Source: Clostridia bacterium
GTDB lineage: Bacteria; Bacillota; Clostridia; Oscillospirales; Acutalibacteraceae
DNA: 64,000 nt
Reading direction: 5' to 3'
Assembly: GCA_017438845.1 (NCBI GenBank)
Contig: JAFRUO010000009.1
Span: 55,277-119,276, forward strand
Under the pieces are notes generated by a model. The model worked only from the letters and a program-made list of their open reading frames with translations. It did no database searches and had not been told where the DNA came from. The position numbers were made by a program, and so were the translations under genes. Positions 9,801 to 16,488 of the stretch are shown here, piece after piece. Position 1 is the first letter of the stretch. Each line of letters starts with the position of its first letter.

Positions 9801-10222
9801 AGCCCTCCGATTACTGTGCGAGCGCTGCATGCTATACACAGGACGGCAGCGCAGGCTCATACGTTAATGTTAAGTACAAGAACGCGAACGGCGTTACACA
9901 GTGGAAGGCTGTCAGAATTTCCACAGACAAGAATATTAATATCCGTTCCGTTGTTAACTGTCAGGGCGTATGGTATATTATGGGTTATGTAGATAAGGAC
10001 AGGGACGGAAAGAACGACGCGAACGAGCCTTGCGTAATGTTCTTCTCGACTCACCCCGAGCAGGAGTGGAACCGCTGCAGAACACGCCAAGCAGACGGCT
10101 CATACACTGCAGCAAACTCTAACAACCTGACCAATACGAAGTCCTATGCAGTATACTATGAAGACGGCTCAATCAAAGAAATGGAGCTTGGCGGAATAAA
10201 CAAGATGGCAAGCCAGGGCTAA
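6812..10222 (+). CDS. Giant prepilin-like protein with type IV pilin N-terminus (1136 aa)
   Basis: After a 21-residue basic leader comes a prepilin peptidase site, KGMTLVEVLVALTLL, with the Glu at mature position 5, so this is a bona fide type IV prepilin signal and helix. The rest, about 1080 residues, is Tyr/Asn/Gly-rich and presumably an extracellular beta-rich head. Near the C-terminus are NDVAFSDGIWVAVGN and GVWYIMGYVD, resembling beta-propeller-type repeats, and a 12-residue acidic loop from residue 1061 (DKDRDGKNDANE) that fits the calcium-binding DxDxDG loop of EF-hand or thrombospondin type 3 repeats. Pilins are usually 130-200 residues, so this is a large tip or adhesin-type minor pilin by inference. 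An AAGGAGGT site precedes the ATG. Confidence 0.78.
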   Translation: MSDRRNGLFQKVKARKGMTLVEVLVALTLLSLIILVFTPLFMNYYRNIHTAGDITRTTYKRTSLMERLVANAGNANDTGYETHVSNVPIILKNANNQSISVSFPLSDRDNVVEGNIISENNNTPNSYATFYTRPLSNGMVCFPAQLTDDFIKKDIVVVPKGFNFNSKAYNKAETGAYNFKVYNTDSSGVLQLVPTSYYDIRSTDQGTATFTFYGGNDVISFEHSPLWIAYCDGENAEYRVKVEISAPEIILVGEKPVGKNDYYYYATAGVDLTTAHYGEMDIVAKKMSGAPLTSAMNDVEWVEKGKGDNGSGGVNQYGYYVMGGDAGQVRRFWRNETTGNYYWGGDNLNNYNRYVYLSDSGGLKEGFENFNRQLTTQANFKSVFRSDANLVSSSKTGGNVNAIMTSSKISLFKYEAITTNYFTANVTNDDTYYMTIGNVVNAKWKNNIFSSVTNRKANGANSDFDFDGAAQTQWTWFTGDNTQNTKLNVAGYKEATGYEYPSDNSLITITSVGAIQIDKNNTNYYQTQGNSTVNNNVYPTQSYTLYCGYIPAVTDIYGWKTSTLYWKGYIPVATLGAAYSSVTGKFYPTGKYGDIFTTSSALQSSVMGNLAYTSLLRWKNDDNYPSAPSNPGAGKWNANVWAAGSNENPGLLLPAQGNDYYTSGGHEVDISMGYLSEPFAISIRDPEVPSISGISGSDYYFEKFNSASGKFDHSFFSGGLRDNVTLLDIKSFHDDITGNNISMGVGYTLSYMIADYSYATRMQQAYNTGIVYIRATGDGNDNDTTGSLDSGKGWSLGKETNVFHQFFGTDQYQGNNGGIFSKDGTNAMYGWDTTYHRTYLNISSSDSKAPQSGYSPNFNSGNSNYGVNCHPLMDTQCTTVNWGSTWDEKPQAMWGTANGTLISWFYDYESRDNSKITSVLKEFENFRWADRIGSNARQNQFYDYNSVKAGNQSTYGFVSVLSSINDVAFSDGIWVAVGNQATTSEYGKENETLNEKKPSDYCASAACYTQDGSAGSYVNVKYKNANGVTQWKAVRISTDKNINIRSVVNCQGVWYIMGYVDKDRDGKNDANEPCVMFFSTHPEQEWNRCRTRQADGSYTAANSNNLTNTKSYAVYYEDGSIKEMELGGINKMASQG

Positions 10223-10282
10223 TTTGATTGTCACAAGCGGGCGGGGGAAACTCCGCCCGAAAGAAAACAGGAGGCAGAAGCT

Positions 10283-11524
10283 ATGCTTTTTAAGGTTATG
10301 AACCGAATGAAAAGCGACAACAGAGGATTTACCATAGCTGAGCTTATGGTTACGCTTGTAATTATGGGCTTGGTTGCAGCACTTATTGTTCTTGTTGCAA
10401 GTAACATCTGGAAAAGATACAAGCTCGTTGAGGACAGGTATATTGTTCAGACGGAAATCAAAGCAATTGCCGACGCCTTCAGCGTTGACGCAAGCACGGG
10501 AGCGCTATCCACTGCGACTAAGGTTGATATGTTTTATGAGGATCCCAACACGCTTCTGAGCTCTCATAAGTTCAATTCGTGCGAGGAGCTCGGCACCTTT
10601 ATTGTTCACGATACCGAATGGACGTCAACCGACACCTCGGGCAATTCAGTCACCTACGCTGCTCACAGCATAGAGTTCCCGGCAAGGAATCCTGCGAGCA
10701 CATCCTTCGACGAGAGCAGCTTCCAGTATACATATCTTTTTGTATATGACGGCTTCTTCTACGTCCTCAATGGTAAGCAGTACGTTGCATACCGTTTCCC
10801 GATTTTACAGCCCGACGACAGCTACGTCAGAGATGAGGTCAATGTCAAAATCGACTATGACGTTGCAATCGACGCGTTTATGCAAACTCAGGACGCAAAC
10901 GGTAAATGGGAAGAGGGAAGCGTTTACAATAAGGAAACAACAAAGGGCCATGAGTATCTTCCCGACGGAATTACGATTACAATTTCCTCGGGCGACAATT
11001 ATGACTTTAAATACAGCCTTATGTGTTCGTTTGCGCTGAAAAACTATAACAGTAAGATGAGCGTTAACAAGAACAGCGAGGACGGCTCCGACTATATCAC
11101 CAACGAATACATCGCAGGTTATTCAAAGGGCACGCTTTCAAACTATCCGGATTCCGACGCACTCAGCAAGCTGACGGGTACGGCGACGCACCTGAGCGAC
11201 TCGGCAAATGTAATTAAGTTTATTGCGCTTAAGGCGTTCAATTCGGGAGAGATTGCCGGCAACAGCGGTGCTACAAGCACGGGCTTCGGATGTGCAACCT
11301 CGTTCCTTATGGTTGGCTCCGACATCGGCGAGGGCGTAAAGTCAACGCTTCGTGATTTCAGGGACAACACACTCAGAGGCAATGCAGTAGGCGACCTGAT
11401 AATTGAAAAATATTATGACTGGTCACCGGCGATAATCGACTACGCCGCGCAGCACGATGGTGCACGGAACGCGCTTAAGAAGGTTGTAACCGATATAGCC
11501 TATTTAATAGAAATGGGAAAATAA
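10283..11524 (+). CDS. Prepilin-like protein with CFI-box-like C-terminal domain (413 aa)
   Basis: The N-terminus (NRGFTIAELMVTLVIMGL) is a type III prepilin leader with Glu5 of the mature protein. A central ~290-residue domain is not recognisable. The last ~75 residues, from Cys337, read CATSFLMVGS, then LRDFRDNTLRG, then YYDWSPAIIDYAAQHD. This closely follows the pattern of CFI-box C-terminal domains (CFIATAAYGS, LRxFRDxxL, YYxxSPxxAxxIxxH), which are found at the C-termini of diverse secreted proteins. An AGGAGG site precedes the ATG. It is the last gene before a strong terminator, so it likely ends the long pilus operon. A role as minor pilin is inferred from the leader and location. Confidence 0.78.
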   Translation: MLFKVMNRMKSDNRGFTIAELMVTLVIMGLVAALIVLVASNIWKRYKLVEDRYIVQTEIKAIADAFSVDASTGALSTATKVDMFYEDPNTLLSSHKFNSCEELGTFIVHDTEWTSTDTSGNSVTYAAHSIEFPARNPASTSFDESSFQYTYLFVYDGFFYVLNGKQYVAYRFPILQPDDSYVRDEVNVKIDYDVAIDAFMQTQDANGKWEEGSVYNKETTKGHEYLPDGITITISSGDNYDFKYSLMCSFALKNYNSKMSVNKNSEDGSDYITNEYIAGYSKGTLSNYPDSDALSKLTGTATHLSDSANVIKFIALKAFNSGEIAGNSGATSTGFGCATSFLMVGSDIGEGVKSTLRDFRDNTLRGNAVGDLIIEKYYDWSPAIIDYAAQHDGARNALKKVVTDIAYLIEMGK

Positions 11525-11536
11525 AAAGAATAATTT

Positions 11537-11563
11537 AAGGGAGCTTTCAAAGCTCCCTTTTTT
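11537..11563 (+). terminator. Rho-independent terminator ending the pilus operon
   Basis: A near-perfect inverted repeat AAGGGAGCTTT / AAAGCTCCCTT with a short loop is followed directly by a T-run. It lies 12 bases after the stop of the 413-aa prepilin-like gene and before a fresh promoter. Confidence 0.85.
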
Positions 11564-11624
11564 GTTGCGGCTTTAAGCGGATTTGATACGGAAAAATAAT
11601 TGAAAATAATCTTTAAAAAAAGTA

Positions 11625-11653
11625 TTGACATATAAAAAAAATGGATATATAAT
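11625..11653 (+). promoter_or_regulatory. Sigma-A-type promoter of first major pilin gene
   Basis: Consensus -35 TTGACA at 11625-11630 and -10 TATAAT at 11648-11653 are separated by exactly 17 bases. It sits about 67 bases upstream of the pilin ATG, giving that gene transcription independent of the upstream machinery genes. Confidence 0.8.
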
Positions 11654-11719
11654 GGTAATACCAAAAGGTACAGTTTATTCCCGTTTATTTCACGAACACA
11701 GAACAAAGGGGAAAGAAAT

Positions 11720-12136
11720 ATGAGAAAATTAAAAAGCAAAAGCGGCTTTACGCTTGTAGAGTTAATGATAGTTGTTGTTATTCTCGGTATTCTTGTTGCA
11801 ATCGCAGTTCCGATTTTCTCGGTCGTTACCGCCAACGCAAGAAAGAAGACCTGCCTTAACAACATCGACATGATTGAAAGAGGCGTTACGCAGTATCTGG
11901 TTGAAACCGGAGATGACAGCGTTACCGGCATTTTTGTAGGCGGCTACACCGGCCCGGTTACAATTGCAAGCCAGGCTGAAGCCGAGGCAAAGCTTGACTC
12001 AAGGTTCCTTGCCTGCTTCGAAAACCATCAGCTTCCTGCCTGTCCGCAGGGCGAGGTTTACACTATTTCCATCAAGGCGAACAGTGAAAACAGAGCCATT
12101 CAGGTTGCGTGTGCAGAGCACGGAACAAAGTCATAA
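11720..12136 (+). CDS. pilA: Type IV major-type pilin (138 aa)
   Basis: A short basic leader, SGFTLVELM junction with Glu5, and a long hydrophobic helix (IVVVILGILVAIAVPIF) define a classical type IV pilin that is cleaved and N-methylated by prepilin peptidase. The globular domain is short and has four cysteines, including one in the LPACP motif, allowing disulfide stabilisation. GGGGAAAG precedes the ATG. It has its own strong promoter and lies next to a paralogue at 12333, with which it shares the leader helix and the LPxCP motif but little else. Either could be the major fibre subunit; I cannot tell which dominates from sequence. Confidence 0.9.
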   Translation: MRKLKSKSGFTLVELMIVVVILGILVAIAVPIFSVVTANARKKTCLNNIDMIERGVTQYLVETGDDSVTGIFVGGYTGPVTIASQAEAEAKLDSRFLACFENHQLPACPQGEVYTISIKANSENRAIQVACAEHGTKS

Positions 12137-12191
12137 TCTGATGGGCTGAAAGAATTTTTTAAAAAAAATTAAAAAATTTTTAAAAAAGTAC

Positions 12192-12220
12192 TTTACAAAT
12201 AGAAATTTGTAGTATATAAT
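12192..12220 (+). promoter_or_regulatory. Sigma-A-type promoter of second pilin gene
   Basis: TTTACA at 12192-12197 and TATAAT at 12215-12220 with a 17-base spacer lie in a very A+T-rich gap between the two pilin genes. The resulting leader is about 105 bases long. No GC-rich terminator hairpin is seen between the two pilins, so readthrough from the first gene is also possible. Confidence 0.7.
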
Positions 12221-12332
12221 GAAGCTAATGAAGGTTACGGAATATTCCCGAAACTTTTCTTAAATAGGTATTATGGGCGAAACCACCCATCATATAAAAA
12301 CAAAAAAATTTTTTAAAAAGGGAGAAATCACT

Positions 12333-12728
12333 ATGAGAAAACTTCTTAACAAAAAAGGTTTCACACTCGTTGAATTGATGATCGTTGTTGTTATCCTCGG
12401 TATCCTTGTTGCAGTTGCAGTGCCGATCTTCAGCGCAGTAACAAAGAACGCTCGTAAAAAGAGCTGCAAGGCTAACATGAGAGTTATTAAGGGCAACATC
12501 GAGACTTATCAGTCAACCGGCAACAACGGCGAAGAAGTAGTATTTGCTGCTGACACAGTTCTTTCAAGCACAACTCCTGCTGAGTTCATGAAGCTGTTCG
12601 ACAACAACGCTCTTCCGACTTGCCCGACCAACAACGCTCCTTACACTGTAACAGTTAAGGTTCTTGCTAACGGTCTTGCTTATGAGATCCTTTGCACCAG
12701 CTCAGAGGCTTCAGAGCACAACGCTTAA
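12333..12728 (+). CDS. pilA: Type IV major-type pilin, paralogue (131 aa)
   Basis: The start is placed at the ATG at 12333, preceded by AAGGGAG; a longer in-frame start at 12273 would add 20 residues that spoil the short basic leader and lie in the mRNA leader. The protein has KKGFTLVELM with Glu5 and the hydrophobic helix IVVVILGILVAVAVPIF, then a ~100-residue head with three cysteines and an LPTCP motif. It is a tandem paralogue of the pilin at 11720. Codon choice looks biased towards common codons, which would fit an abundant product. It has an independent promoter and a strong terminator. Confidence 0.9.
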   Translation: MRKLLNKKGFTLVELMIVVVILGILVAVAVPIFSAVTKNARKKSCKANMRVIKGNIETYQSTGNNGEEVVFAADTVLSSTTPAEFMKLFDNNALPTCPTNNAPYTVTVKVLANGLAYEILCTSSEASEHNA

Positions 12729-12757
12729 TTTCGATTAAGTAATTTAACACCATAAAA

Positions 12758-12788
12758 GGACAGAGGGAATACCCTCTGTTCTTTTTTT
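12758..12788 (+). terminator. Rho-independent terminator after second pilin
   Basis: Stem GGACAGAGGG / CCCTCTGTTC (one G-T pair) with a four-base loop is followed by a run of seven T residues, 29 bases after the pilin stop codon. Confidence 0.9.
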
Positions 12789-12805
12789 ATGCTCTTTAAA
12801 GCTTA

Positions 12806-12960
12806 TTCCTTACAAGCTCCCCTTGTGAGGGGAGCTGTCAGCCGCAGGCTGACTGAGGGGTAGTTTGATTTATGTGATTTGTTTACTACCCCTCCGACTT
12901 TTTGCCGAGGCAAAAAGCCACCTCCCCTGACAAGGGGAGGTTGAGATGACAGTCTGCCGT
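12806..12960. repeat. Palindromic dispersed-repeat-type element (nested inverted repeats)
   Basis: The stretch is built almost entirely of inverted repeats: AGCTCCCCTTG/TGAGGGGAGCT, GTCAGCC/GGCTGAC, TTTTTGCC/GGCAAAAA and CCTCCCCTG/CAAGGGGAGG. The left arm (ending GAGGGGTAG, about 12862) and the reverse complement of the right arm (from CTACCCCTC, about 12886) are homologous, so the whole element is one large palindrome with a short A+T-rich centre. No coding sequence is apparent. Elements of this appearance are common in intergenic regions of Clostridia, but this is the only copy in the window, so its dispersal is inferred. Confidence 0.65.
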
Positions 12961-13018
12961 TGAGATGACAAGGTAAGGTTGAAAGTAAAACCGTCCATCC
13001 CGTGCATAAACAAGCATA

Positions 13019-13047
13019 TTGTAAAACCGAGAAAAATGTAGTATAAT
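13019..13047 (+). promoter_or_regulatory. Promoter of YfhO-family gene
   Basis: TTGTAA at 13019-13024 and TATAAT at 13042-13047 are spaced by 17 bases and lie 35 bases upstream of the start codon, just downstream of the palindromic repeat. Confidence 0.65.
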
Positions 13048-13081
13048 AAAAAAGTTAAAACTTCTAAAAAGAGGTGTCAGA

Positions 13082-15997
13082 ATGGAACAGGTAAAAAACA
13101 ACAAAAAGAAGCTGCTGATTACTTGCCTGATTACCGCAGGCTTAGCCGGGGTAATCTACGCCCTGTTTACGGCGTTTGCGGGCATTGCGCCCTTCGGCGC
13201 TGAGTCCGTTATAAGAAACGATGCGCTTCATCAGTATGTACCCTTTCTTGCCGACTATGCCGCAAAGCTTAAATCCGGTTCCTCCCTGCTTTATTCGTGG
13301 ACAACGGGCGGCACAAATGAGTTCGGCTTAATAGCATATTATCTTTTAAGCCCGTTTAACCTTATCGGGCTGTTCTTTAACAGTACGAATGCCGACATCG
13401 GTCTTTGGCTGATTATACTTTTAAAGACTATGTGCATCGGCTTTACCGCCTGCTTCTATTTCGGCAAAAAGTTTGAAAGTCCCGATTTGCTTAACATCGC
13501 CTTTGCGCTTGTTTATACGTTCAGCGGCTTTTACCTTGCTTACCACTACAACACGATGTGGCTTGACGCACTTATTATGCTTCCGCTTATAGCGCTCGGC
13601 ATTGAAAACATTGTTTACGGTAAAAAGGCTACACTTTATTTTGCTTCGCTTGCGTATGCGATTTTTGTAAACTTCTATCTGGGATATATGATTTGCATTT
13701 TCTCGGTGCTTTATTTCTTCTACCTGCTCTTTGCAAAGGACGTTACAAGCAAAGAGGATAAGGCGGACGAGCTTCCGATTATGCAGGTGCTGGTAAAATT
13801 CGGCTTTGCCTCACTGCTTGCGGGACTTATCTGTGCGGTTGTGATTTTACCCGTTATATACGCTATCGGCAACACCTTGGGCAGAGCGGATTTTCAGACC
13901 GACAGCTCTCTGTTCAATTTCCTTGACTTTATATCCTTCCACCTGGCGGGACTTAAACCTCCGATTCTTGAAACCACAACCGACACCGCTCCGTATGCTA
14001 TGAGCAGTGTGCTGACTTTGCTTGCAGTGCCTGCGTTTTTCCTCTTGAAAAACGTCAAGCCCAACAGAAAGGTTGCAACTGCGGTTGTGCTTGTGCTGTT
14101 CTATTTCTCATTCTCGATTCCGAAAATGAATTATTTCTGGCACGGCTTTTCTGCCCCCAACGGTCTGCCGTACAGATTTGTGTTTATATACCTTCTGTTT
14201 ATAATTACGCTCGCTTATGAGGTCGTCAGAAATATAAAGGACGTACCCGTGTGGGGCTTCGGTATTTCTGCGGCTCTTGCTGCTGCGGCGATTGTTTACA
14301 CGAAATTTACACGCTTTTCCTCGCACTTTGACACAAAGGTAATTGTCCTGAGTGCGGCGGCGGCAGTGCTTTATATTACCATAATGCTCCTTATGAAATA
14401 TAAGCAGGGGGCAGTTAAGGCGGCGAGCGCAGTGCTTTCCGTGCTTATTGTTGCCGAGCTTATTATCGGCGGCAGCGGCGCAGTTGCTTCTGCAGGTAAG
14501 TACACCGATTATTATCCGTATTCTTCTCAAATCAAAAAGGCTAACGAGATAATTGCCGCCGACAAGGCGAACACCCTCGGCAGAATGGAAATCGTCAAAA
14601 ACAAATATGACATTTATAACGGTGCGGCGCTGTACGGCTATAACGGCATGTCCTCGTTCTCGTCGCTTGACGACTCGGAATATGACATGACTCAGAGAAT
14701 GCTCGGCAACGAGGGCAATATGTTCTCAAAGTATGCGTATTATCCGCAGACTCCGATTTATAACGCCATGTTCTCAATGAATTACGTGCTTGACGCGGAC
14801 GGCTCAATCGACCCCGAAAGCCCGTTCTATGAAAAGCTCGCCGACATTGACGGCACAGTGCTTTACAAGGTTAAATACACCCTTCCCGTAGGCTTCTGCG
14901 CCGACGAGGGCGTTGAGGGCTGGGACCCTTACAACTACCTTACCCTTTCCGTTCACAACACGCTCTGGAGCCTCGCCTCAAAGGCGGAAAGCGGACTTGT
15001 TACCGTTACGCCCGATGACGTGGAATACTTTAACTGTAACGCAGTTGACTCCAAGGACGTTTCCGACTATATTAATCAGAGAATTCAGGACGGCACCCTT
15101 ACCGAAAACGGTGAGGAGGAGCATGACCACGAGCATGAGCACGAGGACGAGGACGAGCATACTCAGGCTCAGCAGGGCGTGCAGAGTCAGGAGAGCTATG
15201 AGCTCAGCGCAGAAACTCTGTCCGAAATTCTTAACACGACCGGCGACCTTTATCCCTTTAAGGCAACCGCAGACGGCTTCTCGGTAGCGTTTAATTATAC
15301 TGCAAAGCTGGACGGCGAGGTATTTGCGCTTGTCAACGCAGGCTCGATGAAAAAGCTTACCGTTAAGCGTGACGGCAAACCCGACAGAGATATTTCAATT
15401 ACCGAGCGTCATATTTCCGACATCGGCTACTTTAAGCAGGGCGAAAGCTATACGCTTGTAGTCAGCGAGCCGGACAGAGCATTCGAGGACTACAATGCGG
15501 ATTACGCCGTTACCGATTCGATTCAGGTTTCATCAGGCTCGGTTAACAAGGAAATCTTCCTTGAAGGTTATAACGCAATCACCGCAAACGGCGTGCTTGA
15601 GGTCGAAACGCTGGACGACACATATATCAGCGGCACGGTAAATACAAAAAAGGACTGCGTTATGATGATGGCTATGCCGTATGACCTCGGTTGGACGGTT
15701 TACGTTGACGGCGAGGAAACGGAGCTGCTTGAGCACGACAGCCACATTATGATGTTTGAGCTCTCAAAGGGAGAGCACACGGTTGAGCTTGAATATTTCC
15801 CGCAGGGACTTAAAGAGGGTATCTTCGTTTCCGTTGCGGCGGTGTTCGGAATTGCTCTTGTATTGCTTCTTGGCAAGGTTCACAAGATGAAGCTTGAGCT
15901 TGAGGCAGAGGAAAGCGCAGAGGCTGAGAGCTCGGGAGCGGATACCGAAAACGAAAACCCGTCAGACGCTCAAGACGCTGAAACGCCAAACGAATAA
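13082..15997 (+). CDS. YfhO-family multi-pass membrane protein (971 aa)
   Basis: About a dozen hydrophobic segments in the first ~450 residues, a large soluble domain (about 470-905) and one final membrane helix near 920-940 match the YfhO family. Members are GT-C-like membrane proteins linked in Bacillus and Listeria to glycosylation of lipoteichoic acid; that role is family knowledge and not shown here. The early motif IRNDALHQYVPFLADY fits the acidic extracytoplasmic loop of GT-C enzymes. Unusual is a low-complexity His/Asp/Glu stretch near residues 677-697 (EEEHDHEHEHEDEDEH), which could bind divalent metal. GAGGTG precedes the ATG; the gene stands alone between a promoter and a hairpin. 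Confidence 0.82.
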   Translation: MEQVKNNKKKLLITCLITAGLAGVIYALFTAFAGIAPFGAESVIRNDALHQYVPFLADYAAKLKSGSSLLYSWTTGGTNEFGLIAYYLLSPFNLIGLFFNSTNADIGLWLIILLKTMCIGFTACFYFGKKFESPDLLNIAFALVYTFSGFYLAYHYNTMWLDALIMLPLIALGIENIVYGKKATLYFASLAYAIFVNFYLGYMICIFSVLYFFYLLFAKDVTSKEDKADELPIMQVLVKFGFASLLAGLICAVVILPVIYAIGNTLGRADFQTDSSLFNFLDFISFHLAGLKPPILETTTDTAPYAMSSVLTLLAVPAFFLLKNVKPNRKVATAVVLVLFYFSFSIPKMNYFWHGFSAPNGLPYRFVFIYLLFIITLAYEVVRNIKDVPVWGFGISAALAAAAIVYTKFTRFSSHFDTKVIVLSAAAAVLYITIMLLMKYKQGAVKAASAVLSVLIVAELIIGGSGAVASAGKYTDYYPYSSQIKKANEIIAADKANTLGRMEIVKNKYDIYNGAALYGYNGMSSFSSLDDSEYDMTQRMLGNEGNMFSKYAYYPQTPIYNAMFSMNYVLDADGSIDPESPFYEKLADIDGTVLYKVKYTLPVGFCADEGVEGWDPYNYLTLSVHNTLWSLASKAESGLVTVTPDDVEYFNCNAVDSKDVSDYINQRIQDGTLTENGEEEHDHEHEHEDEDEHTQAQQGVQSQESYELSAETLSEILNTTGDLYPFKATADGFSVAFNYTAKLDGEVFALVNAGSMKKLTVKRDGKPDRDISITERHISDIGYFKQGESYTLVVSEPDRAFEDYNADYAVTDSIQVSSGSVNKEIFLEGYNAITANGVLEVETLDDTYISGTVNTKKDCVMMMAMPYDLGWTVYVDGEETELLEHDSHIMMFELSKGEHTVELEYFPQGLKEGIFVSVAAVFGIALVLLLGKVHKMKLELEAEESAEAESSGADTENENPSDAQDAETPNE

Positions 15998-16012
15998 AAA
16001 AGGAAAATAAAT

Positions 16013-16050
16013 AAACCCTATTGACTTTTGAGCCGATAGGGTTTATTATT
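16013..16050 (+). terminator. Probable terminator after YfhO-family gene
   Basis: The stem AAACCCTAT / ATAGGGTTT encloses a 14-base loop and is followed by the T-rich tract TTATTATT. The T-run is interrupted, so this is weaker than the other terminators in the window. Confidence 0.6.
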
Positions 16051-16057
16051 AATTTAA

Positions 16058-16092
16058 TATATGAACATATATTCATACGTTCATCATATAAT
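16058..16092 (+). promoter_or_regulatory. SmtB/CzrA-type metal-regulator operator and promoter
   Basis: The dyad TATATGAACATATATTCATA (16058-16077) matches the 12-2-12-type operators bound by zinc-responsive ArsR proteins, and a further half-site GTTCAT follows at 16079-16084. A -10-like TATAAT is at 16087-16092 with no good -35, as expected for an operator-occluded promoter. It lies about 30 bases upstream of the ArsR-family gene, so autoregulation of the two-gene operon is likely. Confidence 0.7.
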
Positions 16093-16122
16093 AAAAAGTG
16101 AAATAACACAAAGGGTGATTTT

Positions 16123-16488
16123 ATGTATAAGGACGACAGAAGTATTATTCCCCAGGAGCCGCAGGACGACTGTGTACTCACGGAGCTTCCCGACATTGAA
16201 ACCATGTATGACTTAGCCGAGCTTTTTAAGGTTTTCGGCGACAGCACAAGAATCAGAATACTTGCGGCATTGCTCGAAAAGGAGATGTGCGTTTATCACC
16301 TTTCCGAGGAGCTTGAAATGGGGCAGAGCGCAATTTCACATCAGCTCAGGGTGCTCAGGCAGTCAGGGCTTGTAAGGGCTACCCGCAGGGGTAAGGAAAT
16401 GGTATATGCTCTTGACGACAATCACGTTAAGACTATCTTCGCTCAGGGGCTTGAGCATATTGAGCATAAGAAGGAGGGCATTAAGTGA
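16123..16488 (+). CDS. ArsR/SmtB-family zinc-type metal-sensing repressor
   Basis: A 121-residue winged-helix repressor with FGDSTRIRILAALLEKEMCVYHL and a recognition helix around MGQSAISHQLRVLRQ. Its C-terminal helix holds the alpha-5 metal site pattern D-x-H-x10-H-x2-H (DNH...EHIEH), the hallmark of SmtB/CzrA zinc and cobalt sensors; the single Cys in EMCVYHL is at the alpha-3 position used by CadC-type sensors, though the full CadC ligand set is not evident. Metal binding releases DNA in this family. It overlaps the metal ATPase start by one base (TGATG), and the operator lies just upstream, so it almost surely represses the ATPase. Confidence 0.92.
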   Translation: MYKDDRSIIPQEPQDDCVLTELPDIETMYDLAELFKVFGDSTRIRILAALLEKEMCVYHLSEELEMGQSAISHQLRVLRQSGLVRATRRGKEMVYALDDNHVKTIFAQGLEHIEHKKEGIK

